A stretch of 64,000 nt of DNA from Adiantum capillus-veneris (taxonomy: Eukaryota; Streptophyta; Polypodiopsida; Polypodiales; Pteridaceae). The stretch's first letter is position 1; every line of letters starts with the position of its first letter. The notes beneath the pieces were generated by a model that saw only the letters and a program-made list of their open reading frames with translations, made no database searches and was not told the DNA's origin. Below, one piece after another: positions 1 through 10,502 of this stretch. Made by a program: the position numbers and the translations under genes. The stretch covers positions 131,339,891 to 131,403,890 of the forward strand of contig CM043947.1 in the NCBI GenBank assembly GCA_014529385.2, read 5' to 3'.

Positions 1-866
1 GAGCATGGCCATATCTCGTGTGAACTCCTCTGATGAGTGCATAGGTGTGTCCATAGCAAACCACAAGTCACCACCCCCTTTGGAGTGCGAAACCGTAGAA
101 TGATGGCTGGAATGAATGGATCTCTCAAGGATCGTACGCCCGTAGATGATCAAGCCAATGTTGAAGATACCGTGTATCGCAACAGTCATTGAGAGACTGC
201 ATGGACCACCATCGGATGGTGTCCTGGCAGGAGGTAACTTCATTCTCTGTGAAAAACACAAACCATGTGGCTGCTGTCCACCCAAAAACGCAACTGTGAG
301 GTGATGAAAACGCTGCTGTTCTGCAATTTTCAGCGTGCTCTGGAGCGGTGTAGAGGGCATAGGGAGGGTGGAGAATCGATGTAGCAACCGAAAGTGGGCT
401 GAAAACAGAGAAAACAGCAGGGGTTAATGGCTGAAATCCAACAGAAATGGAGAGGATATGGGCCGGCAAGGCACCAGATGCCAAGCCAGTGTGTTGAAAG
501 GCATGATCGGGGGTAGGAAGCCCAACGCTCCCCCTCTGTGTAGCAAACGCTACCTTGCTGTCCAAAAACGCAGCAGATCCCAAAAACACAGATCTGGCTG
601 AAGATGCAGATGGAGCAGAGGGGTTTTCCGGCGGCGAAAAGTCCCAAAAAGGTAGCCCTGGCAGCCTGAAGCAAAAACGCTAGGTGTGGAGACAAAAAAC
701 GCAGGTAGAGAAGGTCCTCCGCGATGAAAACTCTCCAAGTTCCATCACTTGCTTGGCTTTTGCAAAATGCTGGCTGATTTGATCTTCGGGAGGAGAACCT
801 CATGCTGATGGTGAAGCGCTGGTCCCATGGAGAGCCTGAAGCTGTTGATACTGTGAGTGTGCACGT
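1..866 (-). mobile_element. Internal fragment of non-autonomous LTR element A (copy A2)
   Basis: This stretch matches the internal part of element A: 1-235 parallels 3869-4110 and 241-850 parallels 7253-8176. It is colinear across the point where Copia C is inserted in the other copy, so it preserves the uninterrupted state. The last part reaches the primer-binding region (about 835-850, GATAC on the plus strand) and the first bases of an LTR (TGTGAG at 851). It then diverges and meets the 3' end of a LINE fragment near 901. Apparent ORFs have no recognisable domain. Many AAAAACGC words occur in it. Confidence 0.75.
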
Positions 867-900
867 AAGACAACACAATGTGGGTGTATCCTCAGAAAGG

Positions 901-2857
901 GCTAAATCACAAGAGATCCATCATCGGTTGCTGGCGGATCTCATCAATCTCCTCCATGGTCAGTAGTCTGACCGAGCATCGTGCATGTCGGGCCAAAGTG
1001 ATCCAAATCCTTTGACGTAGCCTCTGTCGATGTTGTGTAGTCCTTCGCAGTTGCGTGCGTCTGGATCTCCCTAGCTCGATCGCTCGGTCGATTAGCGTGC
1101 CTCTTGTGTGAGGAGAGTGTGGGCTTTCTTGTGGTAGTAGCTCCTCTGGTTGTCCATTGTTTGCTCTAAAGAAGTCTGTGATCCGTCTTTGGGACTGTCT
1201 AGCCTCTCCTCTCATGAGGCTCTCTGTGTGTCTGCGTAGCTCGAGCAAAAACAAATCCAGGCATCTCTGGTCCTCATACCCCGTGACTCTAGAGAGTGGT
1301 CCAAATCCCTCTCTGAACAGGCAGTGAAAGCGGCCTCTTATCTCATAGTAGATTGGGCAATGGCATGTGTAGTGCAACTCTTATCTCAGGCTCCATGTGG
1401 CATAAGGGGCATGTCCTGGCCTCTGCTGGCACTCCAGTGTATCTCCCAGTCTCGACCCGAAGCTGGTGTGAAGATGTGCGTATCTGGCCGATAGCACATC
1501 GTATCCCATGAGACAAGTGGGTGTCCATGTATCTGGGTCTCATCACAAAGCTGTCCTCCGTAGGTTGAAGAAGATGCTCGCTATAGAAAGCCATCTTCGT
1601 GCCCAGCTCTTGTGGCCGGCTTTATTCAAGTCCTCCTGGTGTCTAGTTGAGTCAGGTCTTGGAGGATGCGCTTGGTGATCTCGGACTGTGTAGGAGTCAG
1701 GGAGGGTGCATCCAGTGAGTATTGGAAGGGGGGCAATCTGTCTATGCTGAACCCATGTGCCTGAAACCATGATGTCATCTCCCCATACCAGCATGTTGTA
1801 TCTCCTTGCATAGCTAACTGTTGAGAGGACTCAAGTGCTAGACGGGCATATCTGTCTCTGGGAAGGTCCCTTAGGCGGTGTATAAAGGAGATTGATCTGG
1901 TGAGTGCCTCAACCACTAGTGGGGGGGACAGCTAGTTCTGCTCAAATAATGTCACATGGTATTGAAGCCTTGGCTCTAATAGGCCGCGAGATCATAGAGA
2001 CCAAAGGCTTCTCCATGCTCGCCCATCCATCAGTGCGACCCGACCTCCCATGATGGTCCAATGAAGGCCCCCATATATGAGCTCCATAGAGCAATGCGGA
2101 AGCCACCAAAGTGTCAAAGAGCCAGAGCTTCGACCGAGTGAACCTGTGAACACATCCTCTCCAATCCACCCAATGTTGTATAGGCTATGGTCAGTCTAGT
2201 CTCTGCTGCTCTTCTCAATGAAAATGATGGTCCGCTAAATACCACCCCAAGGTAAGTGTAAGCATCTGTATACTCCACTGTCTCATGGCCGTTTGTGTAT
2301 GCGGATGCTAATCTCCTGATCCACTGTGGGGTGGTCATAACCTTGGTTTTACCAAGGTTGACAGACAAACCACTTTCATGGGCAAACCTATGCAAAGCAT
2401 CCAAGTGGCGTTGCGTCCCCTCTAGAGAATCGGAGATCAACACAATATCATCAGCCGAGTAGGAGAGAGCGGGCAGCCCTGCTTCACTCCATAGTGGAGT
2501 GAATTGATGTAGATAGCCCCTTTGAAGTCCGTACATGCCCCACCACCGACCGTATAACACCATGATCCCCCAAATCAGCTCTGTAGGTACTCCCATCTCC
2601 TGTAGTGTGCGCATCAATCTAGCTCTGGGTACTGTGTCAAATGCTTTGTGGAAGTCCACAAAGCTACAATAGATCCTTCTCCCATTCGATTTGCCCTCCT
2701 CAACAATGGCTCCGAGCGTCAGGTTGTGGTCAAGAGTAGAAAACCTTCTCCTGAACCTTACCTGTCATTTTCTGCCCATGTACTAAGCTTTTGCTCAAGA
2801 ATGGATGCGTACAAACGTGCCAATGTGTGTCCAATCATGAGTGCGATAATTCCCAAG
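901..2857 (-). pseudogene. LINE-1b: RT and C-terminal part of a LINE ORF2 (broken)
   Basis: On the minus strand this is a diverged copy of the LINE-1 ORF2 at 26390-28478. Visible parts are the DFHKAFDTVPRARLM block of the reverse transcriptase, the SADDIVLISDS active-site block (YADD altered to SADD), and the C-terminal Cys/His region (CPLCHMEPE, then CHCPIYYEIRGRF). It is shifted and stopped in several places, so it cannot be functional. The 3' end near 901 matches the 3' end of LINE-1 just after the stop codon. The upstream half of the same LINE lies at 9464-9931; the two parts were separated by the insertion of LTR-B. Confidence 0.88.
2853..2857. repeat. Target-site duplication of LTR-B (left)
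   Basis: CCAAG directly precedes TGTCACG (LTR start) and recurs at 9464-9468 directly after ...TTGACA. Both lie at the same point of the LINE-1b sequence, so the LINE is continuous once 2858-9463 and one CCAAG are removed. Confidence 0.88.
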
Positions 2858-2866
2858 TGTCACGTG

Positions 2867-3237
2867 TGTGAGAGTGCGCGTGCGGAAGCGTGAGAGAGGA
2901 GAGGAGAGAGAGGCAGTAGACCACAAACGTAAGATATGGTGAAGACGGGGCGATCAGTCCCCCATGACTACCACGAGCAAAAGACCCAATACACAATGAC
3001 TAGATGATGGAAGTGGGTACCCCCCTGGCCCCATAAATAGGTGCACAAGGGGAGGTAGGGCAAAGCCTAGAAAACTCCCCCACGACTTAATGAAATATGA
3101 GGGCGCCCGGACAAGGTGAGCGACCAACCGGACAGTGCAATCTAAATGCATATGCAAAGGGTGGCCAGCTCGGAGGCACACTAGTCGTACATGCATGCCC
3201 TAGACCTGTGAAGTAGCAGAGTCATGTAAGTCTAACA
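2867..3237 (-). repeat. 3' LTR of element A
   Basis: Bounded by TGTGAG and CTAACA on the plus strand. It is homologous to 8177-8501 but holds about 80 extra bases around 2990-3070 absent from the other LTR. The ACGTG target duplication precedes it. Confidence 0.88.
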
Positions 3238-3247
3238 CCCCCTCTTA
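3238..3247 (-). other. Polypurine tract of element A
   Basis: On the minus strand AAGAGGGGG directly precedes the 3' LTR, where plus-strand DNA synthesis would be primed. Confidence 0.7.
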
Positions 3248-4114
3248 GCACCTAATGTTGAACAAACCGTATGAAGCTGAAGATGTGAGGCAAATGATGA
3301 AGCTGCAATGTCCACTTAAGGACAATACTCCGGTGAAATCTGCGAGTGTAGCAGCAATCTGGGGTGTTCAAACCTCTGAGAGATCTCCATGGTAAAGTGC
3401 CGTCACAAGCAGTGTATCAAATTGTTGTACTCCGCCGATACAAGGTGAAGATACTGCGTGAAGGTCCCTAACTGAGCGTGAAAACAACTCCTTGTCGTAA
3501 AAAAAGTGCCAATAGACCTGCAAGTGTCCTACCCGATAGGATCTGTGGTGTCGTGGTGTAGAAGAGCAATCGCTTGCCATCCAAGCCAAGCTCCCGGTGA
3601 CTCCGGATTGAGTTGCGGGATGCTTGATCTCGTGTATCTTGCAGGTAAACTCTCCAAGAGAGTCCAAAGCACTGAAGACTGAAGTCCCACTCCAGTCTAT
3701 AGATCCAAGCAATGAACCTTTCCAAGAAGAGATCTAAGAGCCTCTCCCTAAGTCCATGTAGATGCTCTTGTGTAAGCAAATGATCTGATGTGTCGAGGTC
3801 AAGTGGTAAGTGTCTGTCCACCAAAGATGGTGGTGTCTTCTCTGGGAATGTCGGAATCCCATATGCCATGAGCATGGCCATATCTCGTGTGGACTCCTTT
3901 GATGAGTGCATAGGTGTGTCCATAGCAAACCACAAGTCACCACCCCCTCTGGAGTGCACAACCGCCGAATGATGTCTGGAATGAATGGATCTCCCAAGGA
4001 TCGTACGCCCGTAGATGATCAAGCCGATGTAGAAACTACCGTGTACTGCAGTAGTCACTGAGAGACCGCACGGATCACCACCGGATGGTGTCCTGGCAGG
4101 AGGTAAGTTCATCG

Positions 4115-4504
4115 TGTTAGATTCTTCATCTCCAGATGCTTCGCACCCTGCCTACAGGCTTCACACACATCACGTGCACTGGCCCTTGGTTGTGGGTTGG
4201 CCACCCGGGTCCCGTACACCTGCTAGACAGGGATCTTTAGGCACATTTAGGGTTTTGCTTAGCACTTTGCCCGGCTGGACCTATTCAGGTTCTTTTCCAT
4301 TTTTTTCCTCATTTATGGGTTTTTTGTGCATGGTTGTTGGGGCTTTTGGTCTGCCCTACCTACTCCCTATTCTCCTATATATAGGAGGGGTGCAGATGCA
4401 CTCTCCCATCCATCTTGCCATCTTGTATACAGCAGTTTTTTGCCATTTGGAGTTATTGGGGCTTGCCAGCCTTTTCCATTTGTCTCTTGTGTGTCCATTG
4501 CCAT

Positions 4505-4572
<68 letters not shown>

Positions 4573-4594
4573 CCTTCCACTGCTCACTCTGACA
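4115..4594 (+). repeat. 5' LTR of Copia C
   Basis: Starts TGTTAG and ends CTGACA next to the tRNA primer site. It contains a CT dinucleotide run of about 64 bases (4507-4570) that is only about 24 bases in the 3' LTR. A TATATA box lies near 4376. Confidence 0.92.
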
Positions 4595-4610
4595 TGGTAT
4601 CAGAGCTCTA
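4595..4610 (+). other. Primer-binding site of Copia C
   Basis: TGGTATCAGAGCTCTA follows the LTR with no gap. The first 12 bases are complementary to the 3' end of plant initiator tRNA-Met, the usual primer for Copia elements. Confidence 0.88.
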
Positions 4611-4659
4611 GGCTTAGATCAGCCATCGCCCACACCTGGGAGGACTCTCCGGAGATTTT

Positions 4660-5060
4660 CATCGCGAAGAAGCGCTTCATCTCCATCAACGTTTTTTTTG
4701 GGACCAGCGTTTTCTGCTTCAGCCCTGGCGTTTTGTGGACAGCCATCTACTTCTGCACCCTCTGCTAGCGCCCTCCCTCCCTCTGCCTCATTGCCACCAC
4801 CTGCCCTCTCCTTGCTCCAGCTTTTTTCCCCGATCCTTGGCCTAGCGTTTTTTGCAGGAGATACTCCCTTGCATCTGCATTTTTTTTTCAGCCAGTCTGT
4901 GGATCTAGCCTTTTTGAAGGAAGGCAGCCTGCTGATCTGCGTTTTTCAGCCCTAACTCCTAGTGTTTTTTGGGCAGGACAGCAGCCAGCATTACTAGCGT
5001 TTTTTGTGGCAGCCAGGACACCATTCGACCAACATTTTTTACCCTCTACTTCAAGGTTTT
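4660..5060 (+). repeat. Leader of Copia C rich in GCGTTTT...CAGCC words
   Basis: The untranslated leader between primer site and gag repeats AGCGTTTT(T) followed within about 20 bases by CAGCC, for example near 4706, 4727, 4848, 4940 and 4998. The words are irregularly spaced, so this is not a simple tandem array. The same words occur in LTR-B, in element A (reverse complement) and in LTR-J. Confidence 0.7.
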
Positions 5061-5507
5061 CTTGCTTGCGGATCTTGGACAGCCGGAGCCCCGCTCCTTG
5101 CCCCTTGGTCTTCTCGCTTGGAAGCTGAACAATTGTGACTATTGCCAGCGATTTCCCGATCACTTACCTTCAAACTTTCAGCCTGTTTTGGTGCATTTAC
5201 AGCCCTCACCTACCAACCTCGGCATCCGGTGTTCATCACTTGGCGTTTTTGCTCGAACCCCTACGTTCTCGCGGTGTTTCGAGCTCCCTTTTGCTGCAAT
5301 TTCAGGTTTGGACAGCACCTCGACTTTGCTTCATCGGCATCCCTTCGGGTTTCCCTTGCCTTTCTTGTCACTTACCCCCTACTTCGCGGTCTTTTGGCAT
5401 TCTATCCCGCGTGGTTTTCTGATCCTATCCTCACCTTTGCTTCTGACTTTACACACGAGACTTCTCTGCTGATTTTTTTGTTTGTATCTAGGGCAACACT
5501 CCCAGCC

Positions 5508-6475
5508 ATGCCCATCTTTCCTCCCGGCGAAAAGCTTGACGGCTCCAACTTTGTTGTCTGGAAGATGAAGATCATGGTGATGCTTATGCAGTTTGACCTT
5601 TGGGACTGGCTTACCGATCCTACCAATGCCGTGTGTCGCTGCCTTACTCCTGCATCTGATGCTCCTACATCGACATCATCAACTACCACTTCTTCTGTAG
5701 TTACACGTGCTGGCTCCCCATCTACTTCTTCTCATGGTACTGCTTTTGGTGGATCAGGTACTGTGGTTACACAAGCTATGGTGGATCAGTGGAATCTGAA
5801 CCATCGCAGAGTTTACTCTTTCTTACTCATCAACTGTGCAAACAACGTGTTGACGTCTTTATGCTCTCACACCACTGCACATGAGGTATGGGGTTTCCTT
5901 TGCAATATGTACGAGGCGAAGACACCCCGGATCCTCGCTCTGGAAAAGACTTTGATGGACTTCCAGGTCTCGTCATTTTCGACTATCGAGGACTTCATAT
6001 CCCGCATGCTTCTGCTCCGTGATGAGCTAGCAGCTTGTGGACACCAGATATCTTCCGAGGGCATGGCAACACGGTTGCTGCTCAAGCTTCCCAACACTTA
6101 TGATTCCTTGTTCCAGTCACTTACTACCTCCACGCGCCCTACTCCTATTACTTGGGAGGAGCTCTTACCCACTGTGCAACAGATAGCTTCACGCATTCAG
6201 GACAGAGCCACCTCAGATGCCTCTGCGGGTTCTACTGCCTTGGTTTCTACATCCAATAGGGTGGGAGTGCTCCTGGACAGTCTAGACCTGGTTGTACACC
6301 TCGCCCTGACATTACTTGTACCTATTGTGGAAAGAAAGGTCATTTTGCAGCAAAATGTTATAAACGACGGCGGGACTGCAAGAAGGATTCAGATCCTGAG
6401 GATGGGGCGGCTTCTCGACAGACGTTTGCCACCGCCATCTCTAGCCCTTCACAGGCCGATGGCTTCACCCTCTAG
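5508..6475 (+). pseudogene. Copia gag with zinc knuckle, frameshifted
   Basis: The protein starts MPIFPPGEKLDGSNFVVWKM, the typical start of plant Copia gag (UBN2-type capsid domain). The capsid continues through TAHEVWGFLCNMYE and the LLKLP segment. Near 6258 the frame shifts; in the next frame a CCHC knuckle is readable (CTYCGKKGHFAAKC, about 6310-6355, spacing CX2CX4HX4C), followed by a basic stretch and a TAG stop at 6473. The ATG at 5508 is chosen because the LDGSNF motif follows at once; the open frame upstream is leader. Everything else of the polyprotein is missing. One frameshift apart, the gag looks fairly fresh. Confidence 0.85.
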
Positions 6476-6865
6476 TTTCATCCACCTACTTCTCTTTTAT
6501 GATCGAGATCACTTTTTGGCTTGGAGTTTACCGGTTTACCACCTTGGCCTTCTATCCTTTTGTGTCAGAGTGCTCTGCTTCAGGGGCATTCTCTCTCTTC
6601 TGCTGACCTCCACCGATGAGCTCCTTGCTCGTCTTCCATCTTTCCCTCATATATATCCTCTTCAGCGACTTGTTCTGTTGTTGGCCTCTCCATCAGCTTC
6701 CTTGTGCGACTTGATCAGCCTTATCTAGCTTCGGTCATCATCACGTTGGTGTTGGACGGTTCGTCGTTTTTTGTTACGCTAGCGCTTCTTCTTTTCACAC
6801 TCCAGATTTGCAAGGCGTGTTGCATCTTCTTCCTCAGCGACTCCGCATCTGTCGTTGAGGGGGGC

Positions 6866-7252
6866 TGTTAGATTCTTCATCTCCAGATGCTTCGCACCCT
6901 GCCTACAGGCTTCACACACATCACGTGCACTAGCCCTTGGTTGTGGGTTGGCCACCCGTACACTTGCTAGACAGGGATCTTGAGGCATTTTGGTTAGCAC
7001 TTTGCCCGGCCGGACCTATTCTGGTCCTTTTCTATTTTTTTCCTCATTTATGGGTTTTTTGTGCATGGTCGTTGGGGCTTCTGGTCTGTCCTACCTATTC
7101 TCCTGTATAAAGGAGGGGGGGATGCACTCTCCCATCCATCTTGCCATCTTGTACAAAACAGTTTTTTGCCATCTGGAGTTATTGGGGCTTGCCAACCTTT
7201 TCCATCTCTCTCTCTCTCTCTCTCTCTCCACCTTCCGTTGCTCACTCTGACA
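6866..7252 (+). repeat. 3' LTR of Copia C
   Basis: Matches 4115-4594 with few base changes, a few short deletions and a shorter CT run (7206-7228). It directly follows the G-rich purine tract and is followed by CATCC. Confidence 0.92.
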
Positions 7253-7625
7253 CATCCTCTGTGAAAAACACAAACCAAGTGGCTGCTGTCCACCCAAAAA
7301 CGCAAGTGCGAGGTGATGAAAACACTGTTGTCCAGCAATTTTCAGCATGCTCGCACGCTCCCGGCAGGGTCCGAAGCGGTGCAGAGGAGTATGGGAAGGG
7401 TGGTGAATGAGTGTCACTGCCCCAAATGGGCTGAACAGTGAAAACAGAGAAAGCAACAAGGGTTAATGGTTGAACTCTGATGAAGACGGAGAGGATACGG
7501 GACCAGCAAGGCACCAGATGCCAAGCCGGTGTGGAAGGCAAGATCTGGAGACTCCCTTTCATGCCAATGCTCAGCGTTTTGCTGAAAACGCAGCAGCAAG
7601 GCAAATTGGATTTGCATCACAAAAC

Positions 7626-7968
7626 CAAGAGTTGTTGGTGTAGGCCTCCCTTCTCACAAGCTTGGAGTAGGTGGTAAGCTTTCCATTAAAGCTTGAGAAG
7701 GAGAGAGAGAGAGTCTTCTTGCTTCACACATAGATTGTGTGAGTGTGTAAGTCAATAATGCCTTTGAAAAATCAGCCCCCTCTCTCTCTTGGTCGACCCC
7801 TCTTGCTATTTGCTCATGCTCACATCCTATTGGATCTCCCCAGCCTCAACCAATGGAAATCAAGTAGCATAAGTGATAGCCTTCTGACATGTGTCCCCCT
7901 TTCCCCTTTTGTGAGAGCTTTAGGTAATTAATAAATGCAACTAAACTCTCATTGGACCCCTAAGTTTG
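7626..7968 (+). repeat. Captured fragment of LTR-E inside element A
   Basis: This block closely matches 55830-56150, the middle of a solo LTR-E, including CAGCCCCCTCTCTCTCTTGG and TTTGTGAGAGCTTTAGGTAA. It is absent from copy A2, where the surrounding element A sequence has no such insert (about 570-660). It therefore entered this copy of A, or a sublineage of it. It has no LTR termini of its own. Confidence 0.75.
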
Positions 7969-8160
7969 ATCTGATGCTAGTCGGTGCGTTTTTTTGCAGG
8001 GAGGGGGCGAGAAAACACAGCTTGATCCACAAACGCTGATGGCTGCAAAAAACGCTAGGCAACTGGGTAACTTTCCCGCGATGAAAGTCGACAGAGATGC
8101 TAGCACTAGGGCTGCACAGTGAAAACGTTGGCTGTTGAAGCTTGGGAGGAGAACCTGTTG

Positions 8161-8176
8161 CTGGCGACTGATACCA
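8161..8176 (-). other. Primer-binding site of element A
   Basis: On the minus strand TGGTATCAGTCGCCAG directly follows the 5' LTR. The first 8 bases match the plant tRNA-Met primer type; the rest differs. Confidence 0.75.
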
Positions 8177-8501
8177 TGTGAGATTGCGCGTGTGTGGAGC
8201 GTGAGAGAGGTGAGGAGAGAGAGAGACAATAGATCACAAACACAAGATATGGTGAAGAGGGGGCGATCAGCCCCCCATGACCCTCTTGGGAGGTAGGGCA
8301 AAGCCTAGAAAATTCCCCCACGACCCAACAAGAAACAAATGAAATATGAGGGCGCCCGGACAAGGCGGGCAGGCGGCCCAGAAGTGGATGGCCAGACAGT
8401 GCAGTCTAAATGCATATGCAAAGGGTGTCCAGCCCGGAGGCACACTAGCCGTACATGCATGCCCTAGACCTGTAAAGGAGCAGAGTGGCGTAAGTCTAAC
8501 A
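8177..8501 (-). repeat. 5' LTR of element A
   Basis: Homologous to 2867-3237, ends CTAACA on the plus strand, and is followed by the ACGTG duplication (8502-8506). Confidence 0.88.
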
Positions 8502-9463
8502 ACGTGGGCACTTCACTTGCACTACGAACTGAGCCTGGCACCTTTGTGAGCGTGTAGCAGGACGTGCATGTCTAGGCTGGTCAACTTGCATACCCTCTCT
8601 TGCACAGGACATCACTTCATCATGCAGGCATTTTACCGCGTGAACCACCTCTTATAGGTCATTTATTTATAAGTGATTTTCCTTTACCATTGTTGGAATG
8701 TAGGTAGGGCAAATGGCTAAAGGAACTATAAAAGGAAGCATGGGGCGCCAGTAGAGAGGAGATGAATGCAGAGACACAAGGAGGCAAGCACCCGATCGAC
8801 AGCGCCTCAAGAGCTCTAGCGTTTTCTCCAGGATCAGCCCAGCGTTTCTAGCATTAGAAAACCAGCGTGTTCAGCCCACAAAACCAGATCAGCCTTGAAC
8901 CTCGCCTACCGCACCCTTCCTGGTTGTAGATCCTCGCCGCATCGACCATCAACACCCAGATCAACCTAGCATTTTTGGTTTCAGCCCAAAGCAGCCAGCT
9001 CTTTGCAGATTCAGCCAAATCAGCTAGCGTTTTTGCATTTCAGCTTTGCATGCAGTGGCGGTTGCAGATCCTCGCCACAGTACCACCGCAGTTGCAGATC
9101 TCTAGCAGAAGTACCTAGCGTTTCCAGATTTCAGCCTTGACATCGTCGTCGTCGTTGTCGACGACATCGTCTCATCGTCGTCATCAAGTTCCACAACATC
9201 AATACCCATTAGCATCAGCATCTCTACATCGAGTCATTGTATGAGCATTGTGCAAGAATAAAGAAAGTACTTGTTCTAGCAACAGAGCAAGGGGGCCTTG
9301 AGGGTTGGGATTCGACAACCCCTTTGTCGTCTCTTTTCTCTCTCTTGTCTCTCTCTTCCTTTCAGTTCAGTTCAGTTCTTTCAAGTGAAGTGAAGTGTCC
9401 CTTGTGTTTGTGCGGAGTACTAGATTCGAGCTAAATCTATAAACACTTCCGCTGCACTTGACA

Positions 9464-9931
9464 CCAAGCTCTATAGGGTCTCCCAACTTGAAGATAGGTA
9501 CAATAGTAGACAAGCTCCAAGTATCAAGCAGGCCCTCACACATGGTAGGGTTGAACATCACTGCTAGAAGCTCTACGAGCAAGGATGTGGCATGTATAAA
9601 GTGTTCAGCCACTAGGCCATCATGATCATATGCTCTCCTTGTCCTCATCCTATCAATGGCCTTCTTCACCATCTCAACGGTGAAAAACGTCACATGTATG
9701 TGGGCACGGTTTGGGGGGGTCGGGAAGGGGCGGCTGTCCAGGAATTGTGTACAAAGATGATGCATACTGGCCCTAGGCCTCTGTAGAAGTAATGGCCCCC
9801 CGGGGGGGGGAGGGGGTTGGGGCTCACGAAAGAGTCACTATGTCTCACTCGAGTCCTGACTCAGGAATAGCTGGTATAGATCCTGCTCTAGTCGAGCCAA
9901 AAATCCCTCTTCTTCCACCGCACCAGGAGAG
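9464..9931 (-). pseudogene. LINE-1b: upstream part of ORF2 (linker and start of RT)
   Basis: On the minus strand it matches LINE-1 at about 25935-26392. Readable is MVKKAIDRMRTRRAYDHDGL followed by a segment like that of LINE-1 leading into the first RT blocks. It ends against unrelated sequence at about 9931 (5'-truncated insertion). A C/G run at 9798-9812 lies within it. Confidence 0.85.
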
Positions 9932-10500
9932 AGAACACATGCACATGAAAGTATATTCGTGGGTGTATGTGCATTCGAACACAGACACATGTATATGTAT
10001 ATATGAAGATCCATCCGGATGTGTTTATGTAGATGTATGTAACTATCATGCATGTAAAAACAAATAGTGTCCCTGATTCTAGAAAAATGAAATACCTTTT
10101 CAACAGTTTAAACAATGGAAATTGAATGTGTGTGAAGTAATAGGAAGTATAAAACGTGAAGGTTCTGAAAGGCCAAGAGTTTGTGGTACCCAGAAAGTTA
10201 AGGGACATGTGCCCTATGAAGGCAAAGGATATGGACATGTCCCTGTGAAGGCAAATGATATGGCATGAAGGAATGCCAGTGCTCCATTCTCTTCTTTTCT
10301 TCTTGTGTTCTAGTTCCTTTTCTAAGTGTTCTTTGCATTTTACCTTTCTGTGGTCATAGATTTGAGGGAATAATTCCAAAATTATCTTGGGCAAAATTAG
10401 TATATCTTATTTTTTAAGAGGCCATCAGGCTATTTTGGTCTTGTATATAAAAAACAAAGAATTTAGGCTCAAAAAAAAGAGGAAAATAAGTACAAAACAG
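9932..10500. other. AT-rich stretch without recognised gene
   Basis: I see short TGTATATG-type repeats (9960-10050) and nothing coding that I can support. It could be intron sequence of the gene ending at 10658. Confidence 0.5.
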
Positions 10501-10502
10501 AA

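Larger units (their letters stand above)
4115..7252 (+). mobile_element. Copia element C, gag-only (TR-GAG type)
   Basis: Two LTRs (4115-4594 and 6866-7252) begin TGTTAG and end TGACA. A primer site TGGTATCAGAGC follows directly (4595-4610) and a purine tract GTTGAGGGGGG precedes the 3' LTR (6853-6865). The flanks are CATCG (4110-4114) and CATCC (7253-7257), a 5-bp duplication with one change. Only a gag reading frame with a zinc knuckle is present. There is no protease, integrase or reverse transcriptase, so it must rely on proteins of other Copia elements. This matches the published idea of terminal-repeat retrotransposons with GAG. It is inserted into element A. Confidence 0.9.
2867..8501 (-). 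mobile_element. Non-autonomous LTR retrotransposon A
   Basis: The element runs on the minus strand with its 5' LTR at 8177-8501 and its 3' LTR at 2867-3237. The primer site is TGGTATCAGTCGCC (8161-8176, minus) and the purine tract is AAGAGGGGG (3238-3247, minus). It is bordered by ACGTG at 2862-2866 and 8502-8506. Without the nested Copia C it is about 2.5 kb. No gag or pol domain is readable; the longest ORF (3468-4112, minus) matches nothing I recognise. It therefore looks like a LARD/TRIM-type element that depends on proteins made elsewhere. It carries an extra 340-bp piece of LTR-E (7626-7968). Confidence 0.87.
2858..9463 (+). mobile_element. Solo LTR-B, interrupted by element A
   Basis: The LTR consists of 2858-2866 (TGTCACGTG) plus 8507-9463 and ends in TTGACA. 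It has a TATA box (CTATAAAAGG near 8726), an AATAAA signal (9257-9262) and a T/C-rich tail. It is flanked by CCAAG on both sides. No internal region is present, so it is a solo LTR left by recombination. The part 8815-9135 is packed with GCGTTTT and TTCAGCC words, and 9138-9182 with GTC/GAC triplets that can fold back. A related LTR occurs at 60399-61586 on the minus strand. Confidence 0.85.

Noticed and set aside
3468-4112. 214-aa minus-strand frame as a gene
   Set aside because: It lies inside element A, has no recognisable domain and is not conserved as a frame in the second copy at 1-235.
4595-4610. tRNA gene
   Set aside because: The tRNA-like words here and at 18849, 47376 and 58989 are primer-binding sites next to LTR ends; no cloverleaf follows.
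4326-4611. Leu/Ser repeat protein in the Copia C LTR
   Set aside because: Produced by the CT microsatellite inside the LTR.
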